Source: Sarcophilus harrisii (lineage: Eukaryota; Chordata; Mammalia; Dasyuromorphia; Dasyuridae). Taken from it: DNA of 64,000 nt. The translations under genes and the position numbers were made by a program. Under the pieces are notes generated by a model. The model had not been told where the DNA came from, did not search any database, and saw only the letters and a list, made by a program, of their open reading frames with translations. Location: contig NC_045429.1 in assembly GCF_902635505.1 (NCBI RefSeq), positions 462,165,359 through 462,229,358 of the forward strand, read 5' to 3'. Position 1 is the first letter of the stretch. Each line of letters starts with the position of its first letter. Below, one piece after another: positions 34,792-46,194 of the stretch.

Positions 34792-35429
34792 TGTGATGTT
34801 CTTTTTCCAAAACACAGCCAGGTGATAAAAATTCAGATCTTTTATTGTGTCCTTCAATAGAGCCCGGTTAGCTCAGAGACCTGTCTCTCTGCCTGAGCTC
34901 TTGCAGCTTGGTCCTTGGCTTCTGCCTCTGCTTTCTTCAGCCTCCAGCCAGCACCAAGTTGGAAGATGCAATGAATTTCTCTCGCCTTGAAGATAGGGCT
35001 TGTGGGCTTCCTCCCAGAGTGCTCCTCTCCAACCCCAGTCAATGTTCCCAAGAAACTCTCTCTAGCTCTAAGAGCTTCCTGTATATATGTGATCTCCCAA
35101 AGGTTAACTCCTCCTTCTGGAGAGAGAGGAATTCTGGGTTATCTCCCAGAGTGCTCTCTGGCCCTAAGGGAGGTGTGAATTTGGATATCTCTTTCTAAAC
35201 CCTGAACTCTCCCAAACATGTGAACTCCATTGAGTACTTAGATACTTATGAGCTCTCGAAAGGTGTGAACACAAGCATTGTTCTATCAGTTCCACTTAGT
35301 ACCTTGTTTCAAGTTCTGGCCCAAAATATCTCTTTCTAAGATCAAATCAATCATATTGAACCAGGCCAAATTAGAGAATTATCGTCTCTATCAACTCTAA
35401 TGGCTTAACACTTTGTAAAGATTCCAACA
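34792..35429 (-). mobile_element. Solo LTR of an endogenous retrovirus (fossil)
   Basis: A 638-bp block with TG...CA ends interrupts an L1 exactly within a continuous L1 sentence and is flanked by near-identical 6-bp repeats (GTGGCC/GCGGCC). Read on the minus strand it starts TGTTGGAATC, has a TATA-like ACATATATACAG about halfway and an AATAAAAG poly(A) signal near its end. This is the order of an LTR. No internal retroviral genes are next to it, so it is a solo LTR left by recombination. A 6-bp target duplication suggests a class II (ERVK-like) family; that is inference. It is younger than the L1 it entered. Confidence 0.82.
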
Positions 35430-36120
35430 GCGGCCCTTTTTGTAGTGGCCAGAAACTGGAAACAGAGTGAATGCCCATCAGTGGGGGAACGGCTGAGTAA
35501 ATGATGGTGTATGAATGTTATGGAATATTATCGTTCTGTTACAAACGACCAGCAGGAAGGTTTCAGAGAGGCCTGGAGAGACTCACAGAAACTGATGCTG
35601 GGGGAAGTGAACAGGACCAGGAGGTCACTGTATATGGCAATAACAAGATTATGTGATAATCAAGTTTGAAGGACGTGGCTCTTTTCAACAGCGCAGTGAT
35701 TCAGGCCAGTTCCAGTGGCCTTGTGTTGGAGAGAGCCATCTGCATCCACAAGGAGGATCATGGGGATCCTCCGAGTGTGGAGCACAACAGAGTATTTTCA
35801 CCGTTTTTGTTGTTGTTTGCTTGCTTTTTGTTTTCTTTCTCATTTAGTTTTCCTTTTGTAATTTTTTTGAGTAGCATGATAAATGTGGAAATATGTATAG
35901 AGGAATATGTTTATATTATATATTGTATATATGTTATATATTATACATGTTTATATAAATATATGTTTAATATATATTGGATTACTTGTTATCTAGAGGA
36001 GGTGGCAGGGTGAGGGGAGGGAAAAAATTTGGAACACAAGCTTTTGCCAGGGTGAATGCTGAAAACTATTAATGTTTTGAAAATAAAAAACTATAATAAA
36101 AAAACAAAATGAAATTATCC
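35430..36120 (+). mobile_element. L1 3' part, right segment with poly(A) end
   Basis: It resumes the L1 after the LTR: CTTTTTGTAGTGGCCAGAAA, TGTTATGGAATATTATCGTT, GAGGCCTGGAGAGACTCACA, then the 3' UTR wording TTGGATTACTTGTTATCTAG and AGGAGG. The AATAAA-bearing A-rich tail spans 36080-36125. This 3' UTR is of the marsupial L1 type. Confidence 0.88.
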
Positions 36121-36329
36121 TAAGAAAAATTTTAAAAAGCAAACCAGCACGTGCTGTGGCCCTCGGAGGCCGGGGCTCTGCTCTTGTGGGTGTACACCCA
36201 CCGCGTAGCATGGCGAGCCTTAGTACTGGTCATTGCTCCACAACTGACCTTTTTAGAAAAGCTCAAAGGTACCATGAGAACAAGAGAATCCTGAGGAGGG
36301 AGAGATAGGAGACAGGCACTAATCAAGGC

Positions 36330-36485
36330 CCAGTGAGTGCTGCCTTGTCTGTCCGCACTTGGCCATCTGCCCACTAGGGGAAGCTCTCCGAAGGCAGAAC
36401 CAGGTTCCACCTCGTCGTTCACCAGCAGCCGGCCCGATGCTTGGCACACAGTAGGCATTTAATAAATGCCTGTTGCACTGAACAG
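36330..36485 (+). repeat. L2/MIR 3' end
   Basis: It ends GGCACACAGTAGGCATTTAA then TAAATGCCTGTTGCA, a well-preserved terminal sequence. Confidence 0.8.
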
Positions 36486-38395
36486 CTCATGGCCCTCACT
36501 CCACTGTAAGCCTCTGGAAGTCAAGGACTGAGGGGCTTCTGTTGGGCATCTGTGCAGAGTGGAGCCAGTGGCTCAAAGGGCAGAGGATTCATCTGTCCAC
36601 ACTGTTGGCCCAAAGAGGGGCCGGCGCTTTCAGCCGCTCCAGCTCCATTTCGCCATCTCTTGGGGGGGCGGGGCGTGACGGGGTACTGCCAGAACTCCTT
36701 TGACCCCTAAGTCCAAGCTCCTCTGAGAAAAGACCCAGAGTCTCGGGGCTGGGGGGCTGAGTGAGATGCTCTCCTCCCTCTCTCAGGGGTCTCGTGCTCC
36801 CCTGGATCTGGCTTCAGGCCGTATCTCCCTAGAACCCAGGACAGGCACTCCACACGAGCCTCTCACCCACAACGAATGAGAAACGAAAGGTCAGTGGGCG
36901 CCCGGTGCTTGCAAAGGCGGTTCCTCCAGGGCCACAGGGCCAGCAGCCAGGGCAGGGCGCTCCATGCTGGGCCAGGACTGGATGTCCTGGGGCTGCCTGG
37001 GACAGGTTGCGGGTTCGCTTGGGCACCCAGCACAGGGCTGCTAGAACCCAGAGCTCTAGAGTGGGCTGGGGCGATGGGGGCATCAAAAGGTTCTGAAGGG
37101 GAAGCTGAGGAGCGAGTTCAGAATGAAGTTCTAAGCCTGCTGGCCATGGAGAATCAGCCACGACAACAGGGAGTCACAGACCAGCACTGGTGGAGGGAGC
37201 TTCCACACCAGAAGTTCTTGCTGAAGAGAACAAAAAAATCTTCCCTCCCCCTTCCTTCATTGATTCCAAAGACAAGAAGGGAGAGACCCATATGCCACCA
37301 ACAGGAAAGTGACTGTAGGGTTGGGGGGGAGGGAGACATCCACAGAGCCCCCACCCCATCATGGCCCAGAAAAGTGCTAAGCCCACTTATGAGGGACTTT
37401 TTGCTCTGGCCCGGAATTAGCTTTTTAGGAGAGCTGGGGGGCAGGGGCAAGCTAGACGCCCACTCCCAGGCCAGTGATTGGTCCTTGTCTCTGATCAGAG
37501 GCAAATGTGGAAATACGTATGGAATATATTTATATTATATATTGCATATATATGCAAATGCCCTCAGCTCCCTGTAAGGTGACAACCAGGGTGTCCTGCC
37601 TCAACTGTGGCCCGCAGGGAAACCAGTCACTTTTATGCCTGGAAATGGAAATCTGCAACAGCAGAAAGTGGCATAAAAATGGGAATGAGGGAGGGCTTGG
37701 GCCCTGATTTCATAAAAGTGCCAAGCTCCCAAATAAACTCTCGTTCCCACCTTGTGTCCTGATGGAACACTCTGGCCCTAATGCAAGGCAGTGGGGCTGG
37801 ACCGATACAATCAAAACCGGGCAGGGTGGTCTTGCCAAAGAAAACTCCGAGACTGAAGAGGCATCAGGAGGAGGAGGCACTGGCCAGTCGCCCCGCTGAT
37901 GGGCTTTTTCACCCTCTGGGGGAGTGAGATCTTCCCACGGGCAGCTACGCCTGCCTTCCCACAAGCTTTACCCAGAGAAATTGTTTTTTCTCCTTGTCCC
38001 TAGTATGATATCTCATCAATTTAGAACAGAAACTGGCCCTAGAATACTGGCAGAGGCCTGAGCCACATCTGCAGACAGTTCCAGTTTCCCTCATCCCCCT
38101 GCCCCCTGCTCTGCGTCTCCATCCCTGGATGGCCAAGTATGAACTGTGACCCCCCCCCTCCCGTTTGGGCAGGAGGCTGGGCTGGCTATGCCCAAGGGTT
38201 CATGGAGCTGGAAGCAGCCCAGGCCCCAGGGGGTGACTTGCCTAGAGTCACTTTTCCCGACACATTCATCCTCAGCTGGTCTCCTGGCCACGTCCATGCC
38301 GGCTCCTAATGCTGCACTCCAGGGCTCTTCCCTGTCAATTCTGCGAGACACACGGTCTGTGTGCTGCAGGCTGGGAAGCAGGCCTCCCTGGGGCA
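36486..38395. other. HDAC4 intron between exons 8 and 9
   Basis: No exon recognised. A short A/T stretch at 37503-37560 (AAATGTGGAAATACGTATGG) closely resembles the L1 3' UTR at 35881-35935 and is probably a second small L1 scrap. Confidence 0.5.
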
Positions 38396-38399
38396 ACAC

Positions 38400-38565
38400 G
38401 GCTGGCTCTAGAGCGCCAACTGACCTGGAGTACCCATGGCTGGCTCTGCCTTGGCTCTAGAGCACAGACTGACCTAAAGCACCAAACTTGGCTCTAGAGA
38501 ACAGACTGACCTAAAGCACCAAGGTTGGCTCCAGAGCACAGACTGACCCGGAGCACCCCGGCTGG
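38400..38565 (+). repeat. Minisatellite, unit about 40 bp, 4 copies
   Basis: The unit is near TTGGCTCTAGAGCACAGACT then GACCTAAAGCACCAA. The array stops about 15 bp before the donor of exon 8. Confidence 0.9.
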
Positions 38566-38580
38566 CCCTGCCCAGCTCAC

Positions 38581-38782
38581 CTGTGACCAGGGGCGTCTGT
38601 GCCGGCTGCTCCAGGAGCACCATGTGCTGCAGGAGGGGGTTGTGGGCGCCGCTCCCATCCCGGTCCAGTGCGGCGGCCGTCGTGCTCAAGTAGGGAGTGA
38701 GGTGGGTGCCGGGAAAGAGGGAGATGCGCTGCTGGAGGGCCGGGATGGCCAATCTCTCAGCTTCCTGCTGTGCGGATGCCCC
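38581..38782 (-). CDS. HDAC4: HDAC4 exon (window exon 8): linker, [13 protein letters not shown] segment
   Basis: Acceptor ...CTCTCCCAG, donor ACAG|gtgagctgg. It encodes [20 protein letters not shown], then [20 protein letters not shown], then [20 protein letters not shown] and AQTPLVT. Human reads STSPLERDGGAAHSP where this genome has [17 protein letters not shown]. Phases fit exons on both sides. A short-period minisatellite begins about 20 bp beyond the donor. Confidence 0.95.
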
Positions 38783-38869
38783 CTGGGAGAGAGGGCAGGC
38801 CCGAGGGGTCACTCCCTCCCTTCCCCCCAGAGCCCCAGGCCCCCCAACCCCCGACCCAGCAGTCCTTAC

Positions 38870-38986
38870 GCTCGAAGGGCCGGTGGCGGGCAGGCCCAGC
38901 GTGATGTTGGGCAGGGAGGGTGACGTGTACAGGGGCAGCTGCGTCACGGAGCCTTCCCGGGTCACCAGGCGATGAGCCAGGCTGGT
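38870..38986 (-). CDS. HDAC4: HDAC4 exon (window exon 7): linker, [15 protein letters not shown] segment
   Basis: Acceptor ...CTTTTCCAG, donor AGC|gtaagg. It encodes [20 protein letters not shown], then [19 protein letters not shown]. The [10 protein letters not shown] segment is a highly conserved class IIa signature. Length is 117 nt, phase 0 at both ends. Confidence 0.96.
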
Positions 38987-39199
38987 CTGGAAAAGGCAGA
39001 GAAGGCGAGCGTCAGGGGACTGAGCCCTAGAGTGGGGTCGGGGATCGGGGAAAGGGCACGAGACCCCAGGTACCGGGCACCCGCCCTCCCAGAAGGCCTC
39101 AAATCGGGCCCCCGAGCTCCCCCCTCCCCCCATGAAATCGAGGCTCCAGCAAATACTAGCAGGGACTCCCTGGCCCAGGATTCTCCAGGGACTTGGTGA

Positions 39200-39310
39200 G
39201 GGAGGGTCTGTGGCATCCCCATTCTACAGATGAAAGCACTGAGGCCGGGAATGGAGAAGGAATTGCCCGGGATCAGCCAGTGACTGGGAAGGGATTCAGA
39301 GCAAGGGCCC
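39200..39310 (+). repeat. MIR relic
   Basis: CCCCATTCTACAGATGAAAG, CACTGAGGCCGG, AATTGCCCGGGATCAGCCAG. Old copy. Confidence 0.65.
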
Positions 39311-39855
39311 CAAGGACCAACCCAAAGGTAGGGACCCATGAGACATGGGGGAAGCATCACTGGTCAGCATGTAGCTAAGAGCACCTGTGAGTGTATACAG
39401 GTGAGTGGGGGCGGGGCTCTCCCCAAGAGGCTGCCACCCCCCACTGCTGCCTCAGAGGGGCCCCCGGGGCCATTCCCCAGAAGGAAGCTGCGCTACAGCC
39501 CCCAAGGGTCCCAGAAAGACTCCCCAGGGGAGGGGGGGGGCTCTCGGGCAGTGCCGAGCTTGGCCCTGTGGGGGAGCCAGCAGGGACCATGGGAGGTGCC
39601 CTCTCCCTGTCTGGGGGGAGCCGCAGGAGAACAGGCTGGGGAGAGGGCAAGGACAGGGTCTCCCAGGCCTGGGGGGGGGAGGACCAGGGGGCTGAGGGGG
39701 CCTGGAAAAAGGCCAATTTGTTCCCCATGTCCTCCCGAGGGTAGGTAAGGACTCAAAGCGGTGGGAGCCGTGGCTGCCGCCAGGAGTCCTTGATGGGGAA
39801 CGTCCTCGGGGGGGACACCTCGGGCAGGGGATCTCCTTGTGGGGGACGCCCTCAC

Positions 39856-39968
39856 CTCGGCCTGGATGCTGGCGACGGAGCCGGCGATGCCGTTCTCAGC
39901 ACTGACGTTGTTGGAGCTGTTGTTGGGGGAGCTGGGGCCCGATCCGGGGGCGCTGCTGCAGGCCGAGT
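39856..39968 (-). CDS. HDAC4: HDAC4 exon (window exon 6): serine/asparagine-rich linker
   Basis: Acceptor ...CTGTTGTAG, donor GAG|gtgagg. It encodes [17 protein letters not shown], then [20 protein letters not shown], then E. The low-complexity Ser/Asn/Gly linker corresponds to human about 289-326. It is 113 nt, begins by completing Asp and ends in phase 0. Confidence 0.95.
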
Positions 39969-40367
39969 CTACAACAGAGCAGAAGCGTCAGAGCCGGGCC
40001 GGGCCGGGGGAGCCAGAGGAGCTGGCCTTGCCTTCCACCTGCTCCGTCATTTCTCGGCCACCCCAAGCAGCCCAGAGCGCGAGGCCGAGGGAAGCTCAGG
40101 CTCCTTTCAGATTCACCCTGGCCCAGCCCGCAGCAGAGACCCCCGTCCCTTTACTTCCCGGTCAGCCCCCGTGGCCTCCTGTGGCAGGGCCCACGCCCAC
40201 TTCAGGATCCCCAGCCCCGGAAATCCCTTCATGGCAGAAGGCAGGCTTTCCCTGGGCCCCAGGAGCGCCCCTTCTCAGCCCGGAGCCCGCGGCCCCTCCA
40301 GCACCGTCCCCCTACTCGGCACCGCCCACGGGGAAGCGCTCTGGCTGGAGGGAGTCAGCGCCTCTGG

Positions 40368-40411
<44 letters not shown>
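40368..40411. repeat. (CA)n microsatellite
   Basis: An uninterrupted run of about 21 CA units. Intronic between exons 5 and 6. Confidence 0.97.
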
Positions 40412-40412
<1 letters not shown>

Positions 40413-42454
40413 GCTATACCTCCAGGTGCACGTGCACACACACTCCCCACACCACACGCAAACATTCTCTCATCATCTCATCCCACAGTTCCCCTTCAGC
40501 ATCAAGGGGCAAGAATCCGCCCCGGGGCCCCTGGAGCTTCCCCCTGCTCCACACTGTCTTCGGCTGCGCTCCCGAGAACACCCCGAGCGCGGTGAGTGGC
40601 CCCAGAAGGTGGCCCCGCCCGTCAGCGAAAGGCCCGAGAGCCGATTCACTTTCCGCAGGTGGGACGGCAGCCCCAGAGGGTCTTGGGAGGCGACAGAGAA
40701 TGAGGAGCTTCGATCCAGCTGGACACGTGCCGGCCTGACCCAATGCGGGCTCCGAGGGCCGAGCCCAGGACGGGGGCCGCGGGTGAGTCTGAGCCGCTCC
40801 TGGGAGAGACGTCCCCCGTACGCGGCTTCCAGGCCTGTGCCCCCCAGAGCGTGACTGAGGGGAAAGGGCCAACCTGCTGAGAGCAGTTCCGAGAGCAGGA
40901 CACGGGGGCGCCGCCCAACGAACCAGCCTGGGGGAGCCTGTCACCGGAGGGAGGCGAGCGGCCCCAGGACGGCCAGGAGTCGCGGCAACTCCGAGGCGAC
41001 CCCACAGGACTCATGGAGGGAAGCAGAGAGCCCGCTGGGGGCCGGGGGCAGACCGAGGCTGGGCCCCTTCCCCTTTCCTTGTGCTTTTGCTTTTCTTATT
41101 TTCCCGGGGCTGGCACGGGGGCGTCTTGGGGACTTCAGGCAGAAGGCACGGGAGGCCGAGCCCAGCCCAAACTGATGGAGAGTCTACTCCGGGGAATAGA
41201 GGCAGGGATTGGGATGAGATCTGGGACTCTCCTGATGGGGAACCTGGAGGCGGCTCTGAACTGAACCCTGAGGGTACAAAGGGCTGCAGGGGCTGGCTAC
41301 AGTCCACAGGGGTCAGAGTGAGACTGGACCCTGGGTCTCCGGGGCTTGGTGGCCCCCTGCCGGAGGCTCCTGGGGAATGCCCCCAATTTGGCTCTGTCTG
41401 GCCCCCAGGGAAGTGGCCGCCACCCTCGCAGGCCTCCCTGAGCACCAGCTCCCACTCGTGTTGCTGCCATTCCACAGCCCCCTCCACCCTGCCCCTCGGC
41501 CCCGCCATCCAGCCTTCCTGCAGGCGGGCGGCCCCGTGGTGCTCTCGCCACATTCACCGTGACTCCACCGCAGCCGCTGTGGCTCTTGGCCTGGCCTCCG
41601 CCTCTCCCTGCCCCCCAAAGTTCATCCTGCTGACTGCCAGAAAAGCCAGCTGAATCGTGCTCTCCTGCCCCGGCACCAATGGGTGCTGCCACGGGCAACC
41701 ACCTTCCCCTCGGCCTTGCAGGCCCACGGCCTTTCCCGCTCCTGGCCCCAAGGCCCCTCCCACCCCTGGCCCCACAGGGTTCTTGGGCCTCTTGACAGCT
41801 GTGGGCCAGAAGCCCAGCTCTCCAGGACAGGCTGCGGTCTCCGAGGGCCACGGGAAGAGGGCTGGCAGCCTCTCTCCCGTCCAGATGCCGCTCCGTCTCC
41901 GGGCTTGAGCCTCCGCCCCCTTCCTCCTCCCACTCATCAAGGCCAACGTGGTGTCCACCAAAGGTCGGCCTTCACAGGGTCACCTGAACCCGGGTCATGG
42001 GATGGAAGCAGGAAGAATGAGGGGGTCCGGGGACGCACCCACTGAGCTCCAGCACGAGGGAGGCTCTGTGGGATTAGCCCCTCCTCCCGGAGGGCGCTGA
42101 GGGAGGCCGACCGGCAGGATGGGAACCCCAGCCCAGCCGCAGCAGCTTCTACGGCCTCGGGCTGACCTCCAGGGCCATCTTGTCCGGCTTCTTCTTCTGC
42201 TGGGGCCTGAATGACCCGTGGGGTCAGGGGGCACGGCCCACGGCTGTCCTGTGAGCCCTCAGCGGAGGCTGCCACAAAATGGCGGCACGTGAACGGAAGC
42301 GGGGCTCTCCCTCTCACCGTCAGCCTGAGATCCCGGGATCCCTGCAGTCTCTCGAGAAGGCCATGCTCAGCCTCGGAAGCCTCCGGAGGCTGGAGCAAGC
42401 CTGGGTATTCCTCCTGCCAGCCTCACACGAGTTTGCAGTTAATGTGGGTCTTCC

Positions 42455-43140
42455 TCCAGCCATTGAGCCCACGGAGGGCACAAAGGGCACCCACACATTG
42501 CCCTTCCACAGCATCCTCAGGCCTTCTTCCACTGAGCCCACGGAGGGCACGCTGGGCACCCACACGTTGCCCTTCCATACTTCAGGCCTTCCTCCAGCCA
42601 CTGAGCCCACGGAGGGCATGCTGGGCACCCACACGTTGCCCTTCCACAGCATCCTCAGGCCTTCTTCCATTGAGCCCATGGAGGGCACGCTGGGCACCCA
42701 CACGTTGCCCTTCCACACTTCAGACCTTCTTCCAGTCACTGAGCCCACGGAGGACATGCTGGGCACCCACACGTTGTCCTTCCACACCGTCCTCAGGCCT
42801 TCCTCCAGCCACTGAGCCCACAGAGGACATGCTGGGCACCCACACTTTGTCCTTCCACACCGTCCTCAGGCCTTCCTCCAGCCACGGAGCCCACAGAGGG
42901 CACGCTGGGCACCCACACATTGCCCTTCCACACTTCAGACCTTCCTCCAGCCACTGAGCCCACGGAGGGCACGCTGGGCACCCACACGTTGCCCTTCCAC
43001 AGCATCCTCAGGCCTTCTTCCCCTGAGCCCACGGAGGGCACAATGGGCACCCACACGTTGCCCTTCCACAGCATCCTCAGGCCTTCCTCCAGCCACTGAG
43101 CCCACGGAGGGCACGCTGGGCACCCACACGCTGCCCTCCC
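42455..43140 (+). repeat. Minisatellite, unit about 67-73 bp, 10 copies
   Basis: The unit is GAGCCCACGGAGGGCACGCT, then GGGCACCCACACGTTGCCCT, then TCCACAGCATCCTCAGGCCT and TCCTCCAGCCACT. Two alternating unit lengths exist (an AGCATCCTCAGG form and an ACTTCAGACC form). The GAGCCCAC words recur about every 70 bp. Open frames across it are repeat artefacts. Intronic between exons 5 and 6. Confidence 0.96.
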
Positions 43141-43576
43141 CCCGTCCTCCGGCCGGCTGCCACAGGCACTGAGATGAGGAGAAAGCCCGGGGGGAGGCTG
43201 CTAGTTGCGGGGCGCACACCCCGGCAGCTGGGGGCGCCCGCCCTCGCACCAGCCAAGCTTTGTGCTGCCCGTCCCCTGCCGTCTCATGCTCCCTTCTGTA
43301 CGAGAGGAGGGCCGGAGCCTGGGCCTTGGCTTCCCTGTGCTTCTGCCTCACGGCCTCTAGGTGGCGCCCAACATTCATAAGTCCCAGTCATCCCTCCTGA
43401 GGAGCGCAGGGTCCCTGTGGATCAGGAACAGCCCCAGGCCGCGCCATTCTCGGGTCTGGAAGGCCGGAAGGTCCTTCCATCCCGAGCAGCCACGTTTGCA
43501 CTCTTGGGTATCCTCCACGGACCCCTTGCCACGGCCGGCCGCGAGCAACCCCAGCCCAGACTTCTGCCCCGGGCTA

Positions 43577-44011
<435 letters not shown>

Positions 44012-44654
44012 TCATTTTTTTAAAAGGATAAATATCAGCTTAACGCGGATGCGCGTCCCGGGAGCGTGAAGGGGAGCGTTCCCTCGGGACGGGCACCGGG
44101 CACTACCGTCCGACCCATCGGCCAAAAAGAACAAACAGAAATGCTCTGGTGTCTTTGGCAGCGGGTGTGTCTGTGTGTGTGTCTGTGTGTGTGTAAGGCC
44201 CACGGCACAATAACGCTGGTGTCCCAGTTTTACCCAGGGCCTAAGAGCCGAGTGATATTGGGTGTGGCTGCAGGGCCCTCGAGGGGAGCTTGAGGCTGGG
44301 CTCCGGGGCCTTCTCACACCTGGGGAGGCCTCCCTAGTCCGGCCCCCCACATGGCTGCTACTTTCACAACCAGGGTCTCCTCATGTTTTTCTAGGCAGAG
44401 AAGACTCTTATTACCAAGGGATGTTCAACGAGACAGAAAACCGGCCGACGGTCACCAGATGTGGCCTGGAACCCTGGCTGAGCACCTCACGACCCACGTG
44501 CCTTTGGCCTCCGTTGTCTTCCCTGTGAAACAAGGAGGTGGCGGCCGGGGAGACACTGGGGCCCATAAGCCACATGTACAGAGCATGGCCATGGAAAAGG
44601 CTGCGGTTAGAGTTTGAGGCCTGAGGACCGAACCCTGGTCATTCTCCCAGCCGT

Positions 44655-44865
44655 CCTGGTGGACAGTGCCAGGTCTGGAGTCAAGAAGACCCGAGTTCAA
44701 ATCTGGCCTCAGACACTTAGTAGCCGTGTGATCCCAGACGAGTCCCTTAACCCTATTTGCCCGCTTCTTCATCTGAGAACAGGCCGGAGAAGGACATGGC
44801 AGTGCACCCCAGTGTCTCACCAAGGGAACCCCAGACAACCGGGCAACAACCCCAGCCTGGCCTGC
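44655..44865 (+). repeat. tRNA-derived marsupial SINE, nearly full length
   Basis: GGTCTGGAGTCAAGAAGACC, GAGTTCAAATCTGGCCTCAG, ACACTTAGTAGCCGTGTGAT, and then the tail with GGAGAAGGACATGGCAGTGC. It is the clearest WSINE/MAR-type copy in the window and the best single pointer to a marsupial. Confidence 0.9.
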
Positions 44866-46194
44866 TTGAGGGCAAGACGGGACACGTGGTCCTAGAGCAG
44901 AGTTGACAGAGGCGGGGGAGCACAGGAGGAAGCATACGGAGCGTTCACCGTCACACTGGACGATGGCTCAGCTGCTTCCACCGAGGTGCTCGGAGAAGGG
45001 AGCGGCCACATCTGGAAATGGAGGCGCCCCTTGTCCCAGTTGAAATTTGGGCTGCCTGTGCTCTGGGCCTGGGAGATCTCCGTGGTCTGGACAGCTTCCA
45101 GCCTGGGAGTCCTCGGACCTGGCCATCCTCAGCCCTAGATATCTTCCAGCTTGGGCATCCTCAGGCCTGGGTATGCTCTGGGCCTGGAGTGTCCATTTTC
45201 TGTGTCTCCTCCAAGATGACTTTCCATCTCCTCCGTCTACACCTTGCACGGCCCCAGTTCTGTGACTGCCATGGAATGGAGCCTTTGCCCTTCTTTGCCC
45301 GCCCGGTGCTGCCGGCCACAAACGAACGCTGAGAGAGCCGGGGCCTCGATGCCCATCCCTGTCTCCCTGGCGTCTTCCTGTGCCCTCTCTTCTTGAACCT
45401 GAGGGGCCGGCGCCTCCTTTGTGATGGTGATTAGAGAGCAGGCGGAGAGAGATGGGGCCCCTGGTCCTTCAGGTCCTTCCAGAGGTTGGATATGGGGAGC
45501 CCGGGGCTAGGGGTCCTCTCTGTACCCAGTGCACAGCACCCACCTCCAAGTCTAGTTTCCGTTTATCCCAAGGGTGGCACCATTTCCCAGTCTCAGAAAG
45601 TCGCCTCCTTAACCTGGGTTAATTGCTGCCCAGTTATCAGCGCTTCTCCCTTCAGGCCATCTTGCTGCCATCTCCCCCCAGCCATCACTCACAAGGAGAG
45701 CTCTTCCTCTTCTTCCCACCCCAAGCTTCGGGGCCGCCCTTTGGCCCGGTCACAAGCATCTGGGCTCCACATGCACCTGCACGAAGCGTGGGGCTCAGCT
45801 CCTGCTACATCAACACCCGGTGGAGGTCAACCCTGTGTCTAAACCTAGATCCCGATGTCACTGTCACGGGACAATGTGAACGACTGACAAGGAGCTGTGG
45901 TGATGGTGGAAGGCGCCACGTGCCCTCGTCACAGCCACAGCTCGGGCCGGAGAGTTAGGAGCCCCTCCTGCCGTGGAGGACCTTGGATGGGTCCCAGAGA
46001 CCCCCAAGTCGGCACTGGTGACACGAAGGAATTCAACCAGATTCCCAATTCGGCCCTAGGAGCCTGAGGTGAGCTAGGGCCAGGAGAGGGACTCATGGCA
46101 CAGAGCAGGACCCATGGGCCAAGGTGGCATCCCGGGCAGGCATCGAGGCCGGGCAGACACAGGGAGGTGTCATTTAGGGAAGAACACAACCTGA

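Noticed and set aside
42455-43140. CRISPR-like array (regular repeats about 70 bp apart)
   Set aside because: The units are continuous tandem copies without unique spacers, in a mammalian intron. The arrays at 21.76, 27.1 and 32.83 kb were rejected for the same reason.
44655-44760. tRNA gene (box A and box B-like words, here and in other SINEs)
   Set aside because: The words belong to tRNA-derived SINEs with SINE tails. No cloverleaf with a sound acceptor stem was seen.
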